DNA of 64,000 nucleotides from Blasia pusilla (lineage: Eukaryota; Marchantiophyta; Marchantiopsida; Blasiales): assembly GCA_050084515.1 (NCBI GenBank), contig CM114272.1:56420001-56484000 (forward strand). Direction: 5' to 3'. Below the pieces are notes generated by a model. The model searched no databases. It saw nothing but the letters and a program-made list of their open reading frames with translations, and was not told the DNA's origin. The first letter of the stretch is position 1. Each line of letters starts with the position of its first letter. A program made the position numbers and the translations under genes. Shown here piece after piece: positions 17,525 to 27,839 of this stretch.

Positions 17525-18075
17525 CACTGCGGTTGTCCAACATACATACACCAGGTGTAAGCCTCTCACGATCAATGGTTGGTCGGGCTGGTAATGCCTC
17601 CATCTTCGTCGCTGCTGCTTGTCAAGTAGCACAGGTACTCAATGCTACACCTGACATAGAGGGTCGCTCCACCGCAACACCCTCATCCACCTCAGCACGT
17701 GTGGCAGTAACACTCCCACGTTCACACAACGTGGCTGCTAGCTGAAATACAGGAGCTAAGTCAACTCCTAAGGCCATCAACTCAACATCCCATCCTGAAA
17801 ATAATGGGGATCCCAACATTGAAGTTGCCATCCGCAACACTGCACTAGATGCTACATCCGTGTCTACTACACGCGATGTAGATGCCTGATTCCCCACTGT
17901 AGGCTCAATAGGCTACGTAGGAACAATGGATGGAGTCCTAAGCATCTCAGACAACAAGAATGACTGGGGAAGCCTAGCCTGCCTCCCAGCCTCACCCCTC
18001 TGTGGGTCCAACTCCACAGTAGCACCACGTGGCTCTAACGCTCGAGTGGCTCCTCTCGTAATTGCAGCTGATGCC
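17525..18075 (-). pseudogene. Gag-protease spacer, low complexity
   Basis: Open stretches such as STSRVVDTDVASSAVLRMAT and GVALSTCAT continue between zinc-knuckle gag and protease with several stops. Ala/Val/Ser-rich, no domain recognised. Confidence 0.4.
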
Positions 18076-18080
18076 TCAAC

Positions 18081-18878
18081 CTATGCTACACTTGCCATAT
18101 AAGAGAGATCATCCCCTCCATAAGAGGTGGAAGCCTCTGCTCCCAAACCTGCTCTATGTTGGATACCAGCCATAGTAGCCAACCTCTGCTCCAACTGCTC
18201 AATCCTGGCAGCCATAGCTGACTCTGTCATAGTGGTAGGGGTAGCCACCGTAGGTTCTCCAACCGCTGGTCCACCTCTACCACCCCTACCACCTCTACCA
18301 CCTCGGCCTCTCGGAGCTACTCTACCATGGCCGCGGGCTGATCTCAACTCTAGATGAAGATCAAAGCAACGCTCTCGAGGATGACCTGGTCTCCTGCAAT
18401 GATCACACTCAGTTGGGGCCGAATGAGGCCCATCCTCCAAAGTCCGTCTCCCATCCTCTTGGGAACAAAACCCCCTAACATGATCACCTCCACATGTCCA
18501 ACATGACTGTCCTTGCTGCGGGGCAGCAAATGAGGGCAATGGTCTCTGCGCAAGTGTCCCTCTAGGACCTGACTGAGGTTGTGTGTACCCCCCACGACTC
18601 CCACTACTACCACCACCACCACTACTACGAGACTGTGAGGTGGACTGCTGAACACGAGAAGTAGTAGTTGTATCCCTACTGAATGCGGATGTCACCACTC
18701 TCTCCTCCACCATGTTAAGCTCAATCTTCTCAGATAGAGCAAACACATGGGCCAATGTGGGTGAATCATCACTCATAAGAGTAGTATCATGTACCCTGCG
18801 GCGCAACTCTCTATCCAAGATCCCATACCAAAACTGGACTGCCTGAGCCTCAATCACACCCTGGGTAACTGAAATCAA
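18081..18878 (-). pseudogene. Gag C-terminal half with two zinc knuckles
   Basis: A 265-codon block. It starts with the end of the retrotrans-gag domain (AQAVQFWYGILDRELRRRVH, LAHVFALSEKIELN). A Ser/Gly-rich linker leads to the CCHC-type knuckle CWTCGGDHVRGFC and a second, CDHCRRPGHPRERC, then an Arg/Gly-rich run and a short coiled coil (MAARIEQLEQRLATMAG). Zinc knuckles bind the element RNA for packaging. A frame break near 18880 separates it from the gag N-terminus. Confidence 0.8.
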
Positions 18879-18982
18879 GCGTCACATACGAGTGTATGCC
18901 TTACGAAGACTCTCACGAGTCTTTCGCTCGAATTCTTGAAGACTCATCAACTTCTCTGTCTTCACTCGCTCATAGTTCTTCT

Positions 18983-19606
18983 TCAACCTCTTGAAGAACT
19001 CTGCAACCGGGCTGAATGATGGTGGGGCACTAGTACCCCCACTGGTACCTCCATGGGTACCTCCACTAGTACCCCACTCCGGCTCGTACTCGCACCACTC
19101 AATGTCGGGCTGGGTGACACAATAGGAGCACTACTACCACTACCACCATGGGTGATAGACACATAGCCTGGAGACCAATATTGTCTCAACGCCTCAATCT
19201 CAGGAGCATGGTCCCTCCTAAACTTATGGTAAACTCCCTCCAAGTGCTCAAACAACCCCTTCCAAGCCAAGAAGGGTGTAAACAACGTGGCGTTCCACAA
19301 CATCTGCATATCACACCACGTATCAAACTCCTGAATGAAGTCCTCCAACTCAATGGTGCCCACTGCACCCGAGTATCGTCGTGGGCCCTTCATGGCCCCA
19401 TATATCCCATCCATGTCCCAAATCAATGGAGCTGCAACACTCGATAACAACGTAGAAGACTCGGTGTTTGGAACACCCCCGTCCTCCTCTACATCAACCA
19501 TCGGAAGTGGAAAAGGTAGCCGATACCCCAATCCACTCCGTGTAAAACCACCGCTATCCGCACCACGATCCCCAACCAGACCACCAGACAACTCCGTGAT
19601 AACCAA
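18983..19606 (-). pseudogene. Gag N-terminal half
   Basis: A 207-codon block starting at Met 19606. Its core, PRRYSGAVGTIELEDFIQEF then LFEHLEGVYHKFRRDHAPEI, is a Ty3-type gag capsid region. A homologous minus-strand segment at 33.92-34.30 kb reads HRFSGAIGTIELQNFIMEF, and a third, very decayed one is at 62.1-62.3 kb. The C-terminus becomes Ser/Val/Pro-rich and then shifts frame into the knuckle-bearing half. Confidence 0.7.
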
Positions 19607-19609
19607 CGC

Positions 19610-21491
19610 CGATGCCGCACCATCACCAAATCACCACCACTAAGTAACCAAGTGACGTCGATGTCGCTGTACTATTCTAGTTCTACTAACTATGGATGTA
19701 GGCAACCTAACCTGTCATCACCACAAGAAGCCTCCCACGGTCTACTAGTCATCACTCCAGCCTCACTACCGGTAGCACACAAGAGTAAAACTACTCTGGA
19801 AATCAGCGTAAACCCTAACAATGGGCGCGCAAGCAAGAAGCAACGGTGGAGGGGATCCAGACACAAGAAGTCCAACGACAACCCTGCAATCGCAAATGGA
19901 AATCAAGGTAACACAATCCACCAAACGTGGCGCCCCCTGAATCCACAGAACCCACCACACAATTCTAACGCAATAGCTACTCCGCCGCTGGTCGATGACG
20001 TGCTAGTTGCACTCGCAGCACTTGAAAATATCACCTGCATGGAGAGGCTACACCGTACTATGCGCTATAGGTCCATCAACCAAAAACCCGAGATGCATAA
20101 AGCGCCTAACACATCTCCGAACAACACCAAATGAGCTACACCAGTGTTTACACTGGCATAGTTAAGAACTCAGCAGTTAAGCGTCTTCCAGGCATAATAG
20201 CCCAAAGATGGGTGACCAGTTATGCAACACTCAACTGACAAATCCTGCAAAAACTACCTCACGCCCAAGAAAGCAAGCTTGCTTGCTTGCTCCTTGCTCC
20301 TTACTCCGCCTCTCACGCCCACTTGCCCCGAGCTACCACGAGTTGCCTCGAAGCCTCGAAATTCTCGAGACATGCCCCTATCGACATGCTTCACTATGGA
20401 GAGAGGCCCAACCACGGCGCCCCCAATGGAATAGGCGTCTCCAACAACGGACGAGTCACCAACCAACCAGCCCCTCCGATCGGTTGTCCACCATAGCCAG
20501 ACCTTGAGCTAGTCCGCAAAATTTTGATCATAAATTACTCCACAAATCCTCAACCAAAATTCAATTTATTTCGACCAGAATTCAATTGACCACCATAGCT
20601 ATCTCTCCACAAAAAATCAGCTACAACCAAGCTTTGTACTCCGAGCTAAAAATCAGACAAACTTGCTGTCCATACACCTCAAGAATCGCAAATCCGACAT
20701 CGCTTCCGCCCAGATTCATGCACACAGAAATCCGAAACGCTCCACACACTCAAGCAGATAGCTTCACGTGAGATCACAATACATGTAGCAATAGGAACCT
20801 CTCACCCGATCTGGATGAACTTCAACAGAGCTTCCGTACTCCAAGCTCTCCACATCAGAAAATCGTCGAACACGAACTAGAATCTTCAATCCTTGATAAC
20901 TTCCAACTCCCTAGACAAAATCCGGCGATCTAAGGCGCGTTGGAAAGCTCTTAGCAAGGCGCTTCTTTTCCAACCAACCATGCACCATATTTACACCTCT
21001 AACATAGGCCACATGCCAGGAACATCCACGGCTGAGTACACAATCAACCCTAACCAGATCCACGATTGAAGCTACCATCGATCTACTCCAGTTATTTGAG
21101 TGAAATCCGTGAAAGACCTACTATCATAAAACACGTATAGAATCACATACAATCGAGCCAAACCCACTCCACAATGGGAGAATCCAGGTCGAAGCTTGCG
21201 GGAACCACCATAGCCAAGAGCTCTACTCACTACCAAGACTAACTCCCAACGCAACAGGCTCAACTCAAAGAACTAACTGTGCTTTGAGTGCACTCCACAC
21301 TATATCCTCCAACCTAAGAGCGGGCCCTAGTGGAAAAGTCACCCTCAACGGAGTAACCCCCAACCCTATGTATGAAACCGCATTTCTACCTAGACACTAC
21401 GGCCCTACATAAGGTATGGCCTCTACTAGCACACTATACTCTACGACATAATCCGTATGGTCATGACAACGAAGTTTCGGATATGATGACA
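19610..21491 (-). repeat. Leader and probable 5' LTR of the minus-strand Ty3/gypsy element
   Basis: This gene-free stretch lies upstream of gag on the minus strand. Read on that strand it begins TGTCATCATATCCGAAAC near 21491, a plausible LTR start. It contains a 20-bp CAAGCTTGCTTGCTTGCTCC-type microrepeat and the 5S-like segment. It does not match the LTR sequence at 2.45-3.22 kb, so the two Ty3 elements appear to have different LTRs. The other LTR of this element is not in the window. Confidence 0.45.
20166..20232 (+). promoter_or_regulatory. 5S-rRNA-like Pol III internal promoter
   Basis: The plus strand reads AGAACTCAGCAGTTAAGCGT, then 31 bases from the GTTAAGCG start (20176) to GATGGGTGACC (20207-20217). 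In plant 5S rRNA, AGAACTC..CAGTTAAGCG (box A) and GATGGGTGACC (box C) have that same 31-base offset. The intervening sequence has diverged. Cassandra-type elements carry 5S-derived promoters in their LTRs, which is the closest known parallel. Here it lies on the strand opposite to gag. Confidence 0.65.
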
Positions 21492-22800
21492 TTTAGAAAA
21501 TATATCTGTAAAATATCCCATTCTCCCTAATATTCATAAAGAAAATCCTGTCCATGAACGACATAATAGCCCCACAAGATAAGAGGATGAGCTTTAGCAA
21601 AAAAAGGATCCTCCACTAACTTTCAAACTACTCCATTATATGTGATGTGTGATAAATTGAATAAAATTGCTTACATTCATGATGCCTGGAATGGTCATAT
21701 TGCATTCTTAATCAAAGGCATTGATGACATTAACAAAACATTTTTTTCCAATAATTATCATTAAAATTCTGGGTAAAGTCTTTCTTGGAATTAGTTTAAC
21801 GGGCTCTTGCTAGAATTGTACATTTATATTTCTTTCTCTTTTGAGTGTTTATTTCAATTTTAGACATGTTGCATGCACCAAGGCCCGCGGAGCACGTAGT
21901 GTAGACTGGGGCTAGCCAACCCACACCAGTCTTGAGCCCGCCATGCAGGCCCGAGCATGCCCAATGGGGGCCAGCCTGCAGTGCGAGTCTAACGCAAAAC
22001 CTGTGCCGGCTTGCCGGTTTGGGTCTACCCTACAAGCTTGGCAGACTCGGGGCCGGCATGCGGCATGTCCGTAGCATATATTGACTTGTCCCTCCCATGG
22101 ACGAACTTGATAGTTTTCCATGCAATCTCTTATCATGCATCACATCCGATCTAGATCATGTATGCTTACCATGCTGAAACCAACCATTTTGCCTATGTAA
22201 AATGCCATGCCTTCCCTAAATCCTAAACTTTTGAGGCCGCCTACAAATTAATTTGGTGGTTGATCGTTGTGATTTTTCCTGTGAATCGAAAAATACAGAA
22301 ATAACTCACACATGCCTCGTATGAAGTATGGGCGATTGGTCTCATCCAGCAATAAGAAAAATTTGGCAGTGATGCACACCAACTATGCCGTTTTTGTTCT
22401 TTCCAAAGATCACCTCTTTCTAATTCACCATTTTTAGGATCCGGCACCCTAACGAAACCCGAAGAAAGTTAGTTGAACGGCTCTACTGCGCTGGGTGGAC
22501 AGATGAAGCATTCGGGCATTGATGGATCGCTGCAGGTCCCACTGGAATGATCCAATGAAGGCATTCAACAGTCAGAAGTTCTGGATTTTCCTGGAATAGG
22601 CAATTTCTCGTTTATTTTGTGAGTCAACACGCAAACGTCAAAGGAGATGGATGCAACAGAATACCTTTGCTCTTCCTCCAGATGTGCTTCGCCATAACAC
22701 TTAGTCTGCCTGATATATCACCGTTTGCGATGTTAGCGCACACTCAGCTGCCCTCCTGATCCACGGAATTCACAACATCCCTGTAGACTTTTCACTCTTT
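21492..22800. other. Intergenic DNA, no gene seen
   Basis: AT-rich to about 21870, then a GC-rich island at 21870-22080 with many CGGCATGC/GGGCC-like words and no credible reading frame. The rest holds only short, unsupported open stretches. Confidence 0.4.
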
Positions 22801-22861
22801 GATTTGCATGTAGTCTGATCCTCCAACAGTCCTACACATCGATCTAACAGGACTGGAGGAT

Positions 22862-23235
22862 CTAGAAATCCTTAACAGGTTTCGAGGATGTACAGATTCC
22901 TGACATCCCTTTGCTACCGGTTGCTGCCACACCTGTTACACACAAGGGAAGAGGCTCATTTGATGACGACAAGGATGATACAATAGAGTCTTCAGATTTA
23001 CCCTTCCCAGAAACATAAGAGGAGTTAGGTACATCCTGAAGTTTTGCCAGGACTTGGCGATTGTAGAGAAGCAATCTACATTTCCTATCTCTTACGATGA
23101 TTAAGTGGAGGAAATAGTCGTGGTGATTCTATCTGATCACCTTCCCTCGTGGCGTTTTAGGGTCAATATCAAATTTCAAGAACGCCTTTCCGTTGCATTT
23201 GACTCTGAAGACCGAGACTTCCATTTTCAGGTGTT
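22862..23235 (-). CDS. Possible small two-exon gene, unknown
   Basis: The minus strand offers MEVSVFRVKCNGKAFLKFDI then DPKTPRGK, followed by GTGATC (donor-like) near 23135. After a short gap GAAATGTAG (acceptor-like) opens LLLYNRQVLAKLQDVPNSSY, GKGKSEDSIVSSLSSSNEPL and ICTSSKPVKDF with a stop. Composition is protein-like and Ser-rich at the end, but no domain is recognised and transcript evidence is lacking. It could equally be chance. Confidence 0.25.
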
Positions 23236-23287
23236 CATGCTCAAATTACAGCCACGAGTCTCCTGTTAGCCTTGTCTTACGAATTGC

Positions 23288-23572
23288 TTAGTTCCATGTC
23301 TTTTCGCTCCGACATTTAGAGAATCCGTCCGGCAGTGTGGTCGATTTTGATGGTTTGGAGTAATGCACTGTCATGTATCCGTAATTGTCGTCATTCGCGC
23401 TTGGTAGCCATAACTCACTCTTGTTTGCCTCATGAATTGGTTTCGAAAGTGGACGGGCGCGCGTGCGTTGCTCACACATGACTATGAGATTCGGTTCAGA
23501 ACAATTCGGTGAAGAGATTTGAATTCCTGTCACCGACTTCTCACGACTGCTTCTTCTTGACCGCGTTTCCAT
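23288..23572 (-). CDS. Unrecognised small ORF
   Basis: A 94-codon frame starting METRSRRSSREKSVTGIQIS and ending FSKCRSEKTWN. It is basic at the start with no recognised motif. It diverges from the plus-strand ORF at 23770 with 197 bp between the two ATGs, which would suit a shared promoter, but neither gene is certain. Confidence 0.2.
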   Translation of the reverse strand: METRSRRSSREKSVTGIQISSPNCSEPNLIVMCEQRTRARPLSKPIHEANKSELWLPSANDDNYGYMTVHYSKPSKSTTLPDGFSKCRSEKTWN

Positions 23573-23769
23573 TCCGACTGCTTGCTTGAGTTGGAGACCG
23601 GGGGAGCAAACTTAGACAAGCGTCGGGTGCATATCCACTCCGGAATCACTGCGATTTTGTTTTGATTTCTTTTCCATTGTCGTGCCTTCATCATGCTTCT
23701 CCGCGCTCGCTGATTGTCTCGCTTCTTGTGCAGTCCTGAAGCGGCTCCGGATCGCGCTCGTCCTCACAG

Positions 23770-24048
23770 ATGAACACCAGAGGCCCAAAAGCTGCCGATC
23801 CTACCAACGCATTGACGTTCCTGCTCGATCATCACAAACCATTCAATTATGAAGATTTCTCAACATTCTTGCAGCTTTCTGGAGCTTCATCTATACGAGT
23901 TAGCGTTCGTACAATCAATTACATGTGTTTCTCGAGCATCCTTTTGATATCAATAGCTTTAATCTTGCTTTCCAATCTCGTAAAGATCGACATTGATAAA
24001 TTAAAAAATGTCAAATCCCTACTTTTATACGCACGGAATCAGTTATAA
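23770..24048 (+). CDS. Unrecognised small ORF, possible first exon
   Basis: The frame MNTRGPKAADPTNALTFLLD, HHKPFNYEDFSTFLQLSGAS looks protein-like for about 40 residues, then becomes hydrophobic (CFSSILLISIALILLSNLV) and AT-rich as if running into an intron. Upstream sequence is GC-richer, like a 5' leader. No family recognised. Confidence 0.25.
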   Translation: MNTRGPKAADPTNALTFLLDHHKPFNYEDFSTFLQLSGASSIRVSVRTINYMCFSSILLISIALILLSNLVKIDIDKLKNVKSLLLYARNQL

Positions 24049-24049
24049 A

Positions 24050-24834
24050 GCTTCCAGCACATGAGTCTTTCCGCGGTTTCCAACACAACACAGCTCAATT
24101 TTATGTCTGTCTTCAGGATCTTCGATCATGAGCATAGCATATCCTAAAACCGCTGATCCAAGAAGACAGGGGAGGGCTTTTGTAATATCCTCATTTTTCA
24201 CGCTTGGATGATGTGGGTGTATAACGCTTTTGACACTCGGTTAGAGCTATGACAGGTTAGAACTAGGACTGACCAAATTCCTCCATTGACTCGCTTTTGC
24301 CAGATCCGGACCATCGCAGGGCAAACATAGTTAAACAAGCCAAACGATCGTAAGGTTGAGAATAATATTTTTAGAAACAACCATAAATATTTAGTTTTGG
24401 GGGTTTCCTGGGACGCAAATATAAATAGATGTACATTTTTACTACAAATATTTGGAATTCTGCCCCTACTGTGAAGGGGAAGAGAATTCAGAGTAATATG
24501 AAAATAGTGTATCGAAAAGTCGAATTATGACGTAAGAGCAATCATGAATGCTACTACGTACCTGGACTGGGGTGACAATTCGAGCTGAGTATACGTAATT
24601 ATTCGAATCATGCGATTGAGATGGGATTAGTTTACGTTGTTTGGGACTCATTCGAAACTTTTTGAAACCTTTGATTCTGTCAGGATGATGCAACTCTGCA
24701 TCCGTCCCAAAATATGGTTTGGAGCTTGTTAATTGCTTGACAAAGCTCAAGGGAATTGATTTCTTGGATGGGTCGGAGAAAATGTACCCTCGATCCCTTA
24801 CTGAGGGGTAGGAGGTCCACTGCGTGCCATTCAA
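24050..24834 (-). CDS. Possible exons of an unrecognised gene
   Basis: At 24834-24560 the minus strand reads WTSYPSVRDRGYIFSDPSKK, SSKPYFGTDAELHHPDRIKG and RKLIPSQSHDSNNYVYSARI, then CCAGTCCAG|GTACGTAG, a good donor. At 24180-24050 it reads EDITKALPCLLGSAVLGYAM, LMIEDPEDRHKIELCCVGNR with a stop. Both look like coding exons and could belong to one gene; I do not recognise the family. Confidence 0.3.
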
Positions 24835-24839
24835 TTGTG

Positions 24840-25770
24840 TAGTGGAGACATGGCAGGGAAATCGAAGTGGTTCATATGCTTTCTCTCTTGCATGTGCGGT
24901 CCTAACTCATGTCTTCATGAGTGAGACAAAATTGAAGAAGAAAGGAAGTTTGCAACAGATCGCTCGAGAAACACATGGGATTTGTTGCTGAATAGTCGTG
25001 GAGAAAATGGAAGCTCTAGCAATTTTGTCCAAATAATTTACCACACGAATTGGTGTTTGACCCCTAAAGTGGGCGGATGTCCTAAAACTCTGGTGTCCTG
25101 TCTTCCAGCGTTTACCTGAAAAACAAATCCACTCGTGTGGAAGTGGGCATCAATAAATGTTGAGTGAAATGAATTGTGGTAATGCGGATGGCCTCTAGCC
25201 ACAGCCGATCTGGCAGCTGGAGGCATCTTGTATGCGCCCACAACATTACTAACGGAAGATACAAGAAAAGGGTTCGATATGCTGTCGATCAGCGACTGAA
25301 GAATGGCCCGTTGTCACTTTTCGCTTTCCTCACCAGTTTCTAGCCGCTCTTCTTCTAGCATCAGCTCATGGCATGGACTGCTTCAGGTGCTGGATCGGTG
25401 GAAGAAAAAATGGTCCACTATCACCAACTTGGCGTTTTGTGCTGCTGTTGTCTTTCATTCTTCTTGTGATTCCTCTTGTAAGGGTTTGTCATCTCCTCTA
25501 TCAGTTGTAGTTACACATGGGTATGTGAGCTCAATACTCCCTCAACTCATGGGTTCACAGAATATGGGAAGAAATCAAATTAGGAACAGCTGTTGAGTAG
25601 GGAAAGAGAAACAATTCTAGGTCAGTGGTTTTGGCCCTTGGTTTTTTCTCAACTGTTAGATTAAAGTTTGCAGAGCAAATTCTCGTCATTCTGCTTAAGA
25701 CTTTTGGGAGTTAGCAGTTTGTGGTTCAAGGGCATGACATAAAAACGAAGATGCACTTCGATAAAAACGA
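24840..25770. other. Intergenic DNA, one weak exon-like stretch
   Basis: Minus strand 25230-25105 reads MPPAARSAVARGHPHYHNSF, HSTFIDAHFHTSGFVFQ before GTAAACG, a possible exon with donor. It is not supported further. Nothing else is seen. Confidence 0.25.
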
Positions 25771-26181
25771 GTGATGGAAAACCCATCGGAAGTACAAAAG
25801 AGAGGGACTCAAAGAGTCAAAACCTGAAGGCCACAACAGGACCACAAAAGGAAGAAGGGGCATTCCCCCTAACGCATTTAAACTCACCAACAAAGCAGAG
25901 ACAATATCAAGCAACAACAAGAGAGCTATGACTACTACTAAGTGGGCCTCTAGCGCCGGCGTCTCCCATGACTGAGCCCGCCGCAAAATCCCATTAGCCT
26001 GGGCAAGCCGCTAACGCTATGGAGACCCACCGCCACTGTCTGAATCGCAGTAGCTAAGGACAACCCATTTCTCGAGTGGAGATGATGGGCGCGATCCGTA
26101 ATGAACGAAGTCGAACCTCTCCCCCATAGCCCCATACATCTCTATGGCCAGGGGATGAAGATGTGTCCTTCGTGTAGACGA

Positions 26182-26856
26182 TCAGAGATATGTGTCTTCT
26201 TCGCGCCGCCGCGCTCCTTGTAGCATTCGCCCTTGGGCCACCACTTGGGCTCTGACCGCCTCCCGCGTAGGATCGTGACTACCACGTCGCCACAACCACC
26301 TCGCCTCACGTGTCATGTAGAGATCGGGCACGAATGAGGGAATCCCGCATGGAGTAGTGCCTCTCTCTCTGCACATGGAAGCCACTCTCCCGAGCAATCT
26401 TGAACATGATATCCCGTGACTTTGCATCGTGAGTGGCTATCCTCTCACCCCTAATCGACAGCGTGCCAAATGCACACCAAGTGGATCAGCTCCGGCGACA
26501 CTCGCGGTGTGTCGAACCAACCACCGATGGTTGGGGAGGCCCAAGCGGAACCGCATCGCTGTGGTATAGGTGGTAAGTGGTGCGATATGGAAAGCCTGGA
26601 GAAGGGGGCGCGCCCCTACCCATGAGCCTGCCCCCTTTCCGGAGCAAGAGCGAATACGGGCCCTAACCTCCATGGGGATATTCCCGTCAGACATAGTGCC
26701 TCTAAAAATTGCCTCAAAGTGGGCTTCCATCAAGGAAGATTGGAGCCCAGACTGACCGGAGGTAACTAAGGAGGAGAAAGTGGGAAGAACGGCTCTGGCC
26801 TCAACTCGAAGGGAATCTCTACAAGCTGAGTGAAGATTGAAGTGGGAAAGAGCCAT
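26182..26856 (-). pseudogene. C-terminal region of the LINE-like ORF
   Basis: Following the RT across a frame change, the strand reads LPTFSSLVTSGQSGLQSSLM, RFRLGLPNHRWLVRHTASVA and GADPLGVHLARC, then after a stop GERIATHDAKSRD and ARESGFHVQRERGTTP. The C...H...C (HTA...GADPLGVHLARC) piece resembles the C-terminal zinc-finger-like region seen after RT in this family. It is broken by at least two stops. Confidence 0.6.
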
Positions 26857-27826
26857 CCTCGACCTGGGAGACGTAGTGTAGAAGGAGCGGTCTATCTCTA
26901 ACCAAAAATCGGGAGCAAAGGAGGGGTGCCACTGTGGCCCAACTCCCTAAAAAAGCGGAGGGCGCCACTAACTCGGTCGAGAGAAGACCTACTCCACCAA
27001 AAGAAATCGGCCAAGAGGCCTGTCTACGAGCTAACTCCCCCATGGGGCACTCTAAGGAGCCGGGTCCTAGAAGATCCCCAAACACCTGCATGAGCTTCCT
27101 ATCAAAGGATCTATATAGGGAAGAAAGATGACTAGATGTCCAGACAGTTCTAGTGAGGTAACCAGGTCTACGAGCAAAACAAGAAGAGAGAATGCCGAAG
27201 GCGACTTGAGGGTCACCAATCCTCGTAAGATCATCAACGTGGAGAAGATCCTCGGTAAGAGCCGCTGCCACGAAAGTCGATACAAAGTCCTGGCTCCCGA
27301 GCGGTACTCCCAAGACTCGAAGCCCTCCGACAGGTCGCAAGAAGCCGTCGGGTAAATGTAGATCATCACGTAGGCCTGATGGAGACCAAGCCTTGCACTT
27401 CCCCACCTTCACCGCCAGGCCGACACGTGCCAAGTGGCTTTGAAAAGTGCTCGAATGCAGGGACAACCAGATCTCGGGACCAACAATATGAGTATCATCT
27501 GCCAGCGAAGGGAATATGCAACCCGGGAAAGCCTCCACCGTAGAAAGAACCGCTCGGTAATGAGCCACAGCAAACAACGCGCCACCCAGAGGGTCACCCT
27601 GACGAGTCCCAGTAGCAGACTCCAAGACCATGACCTCCTCCTCGAATCGACCATGGTGGAAATAGAGGGCCGAAGGGGCCCCATAGAAAGCCTGCACAAA
27701 GGGAATGAGGCTCGCCATGGGGCCACCCGCGTCCCTCAACTCTGTGAATATAGTAGCCCGAGATACTGAGTTGAAGGCGTTCTCCACGTCCACTTGGAGC
27801 ATGACATTGGAGTGTGAGCAAATCAT
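26819..27826 (-). pseudogene. Reverse transcriptase of non-LTR retrotransposon
   Basis: A 335-codon block. It contains LQVDVENAFNSVSRATIFTE (palm motif A with Asp), ATGTRQGDPLGGALFAVAHY (motif B, 'G..QGdPl'), and CIFPSLADDTHIVG (motif C, Ala-Asp-Asp in place of Tyr-x-Asp-Asp). Then come KCKAWSPSGL and GGLRVLGVPLGSQDFV (motif D/E region). Thumb-like sequence follows. This RT type is common in seedless plant and streptophyte algal genomes, from memory. Catalytic Asp residues are present, but the N-terminal fingers are missing. Confidence 0.85.
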
Positions 27827-27839
27827 ACCGTGTGGACAT

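Larger units (their letters stand above)
25771..27830 (-). mobile_element. 5'-truncated non-LTR retrotransposon (LINE-like)
   Basis: The minus strand runs from an RT palm domain at 27.83 kb to a 3' tail near 25.77 kb. The RT begins abruptly without the fingers region, the usual sign of 5' truncation during target-primed reverse transcription. A second copy of only its 3' tail is at 51.52-51.64 kb: GATGGAAAACCCAT, AAAGAGTCAA and AAGGCCACAAC are shared in order. No clear target duplication or poly(A) was found. Confidence 0.8.

Noticed and set aside
1-19606. Single Ty3/gypsy element whose 3' half was simply inverted
   Set aside because: Attractive because domain order fits, but the LTR at 2.45-3.22 kb does not resemble the leader/LTR region at 20-21.5 kb, so two elements are more likely.
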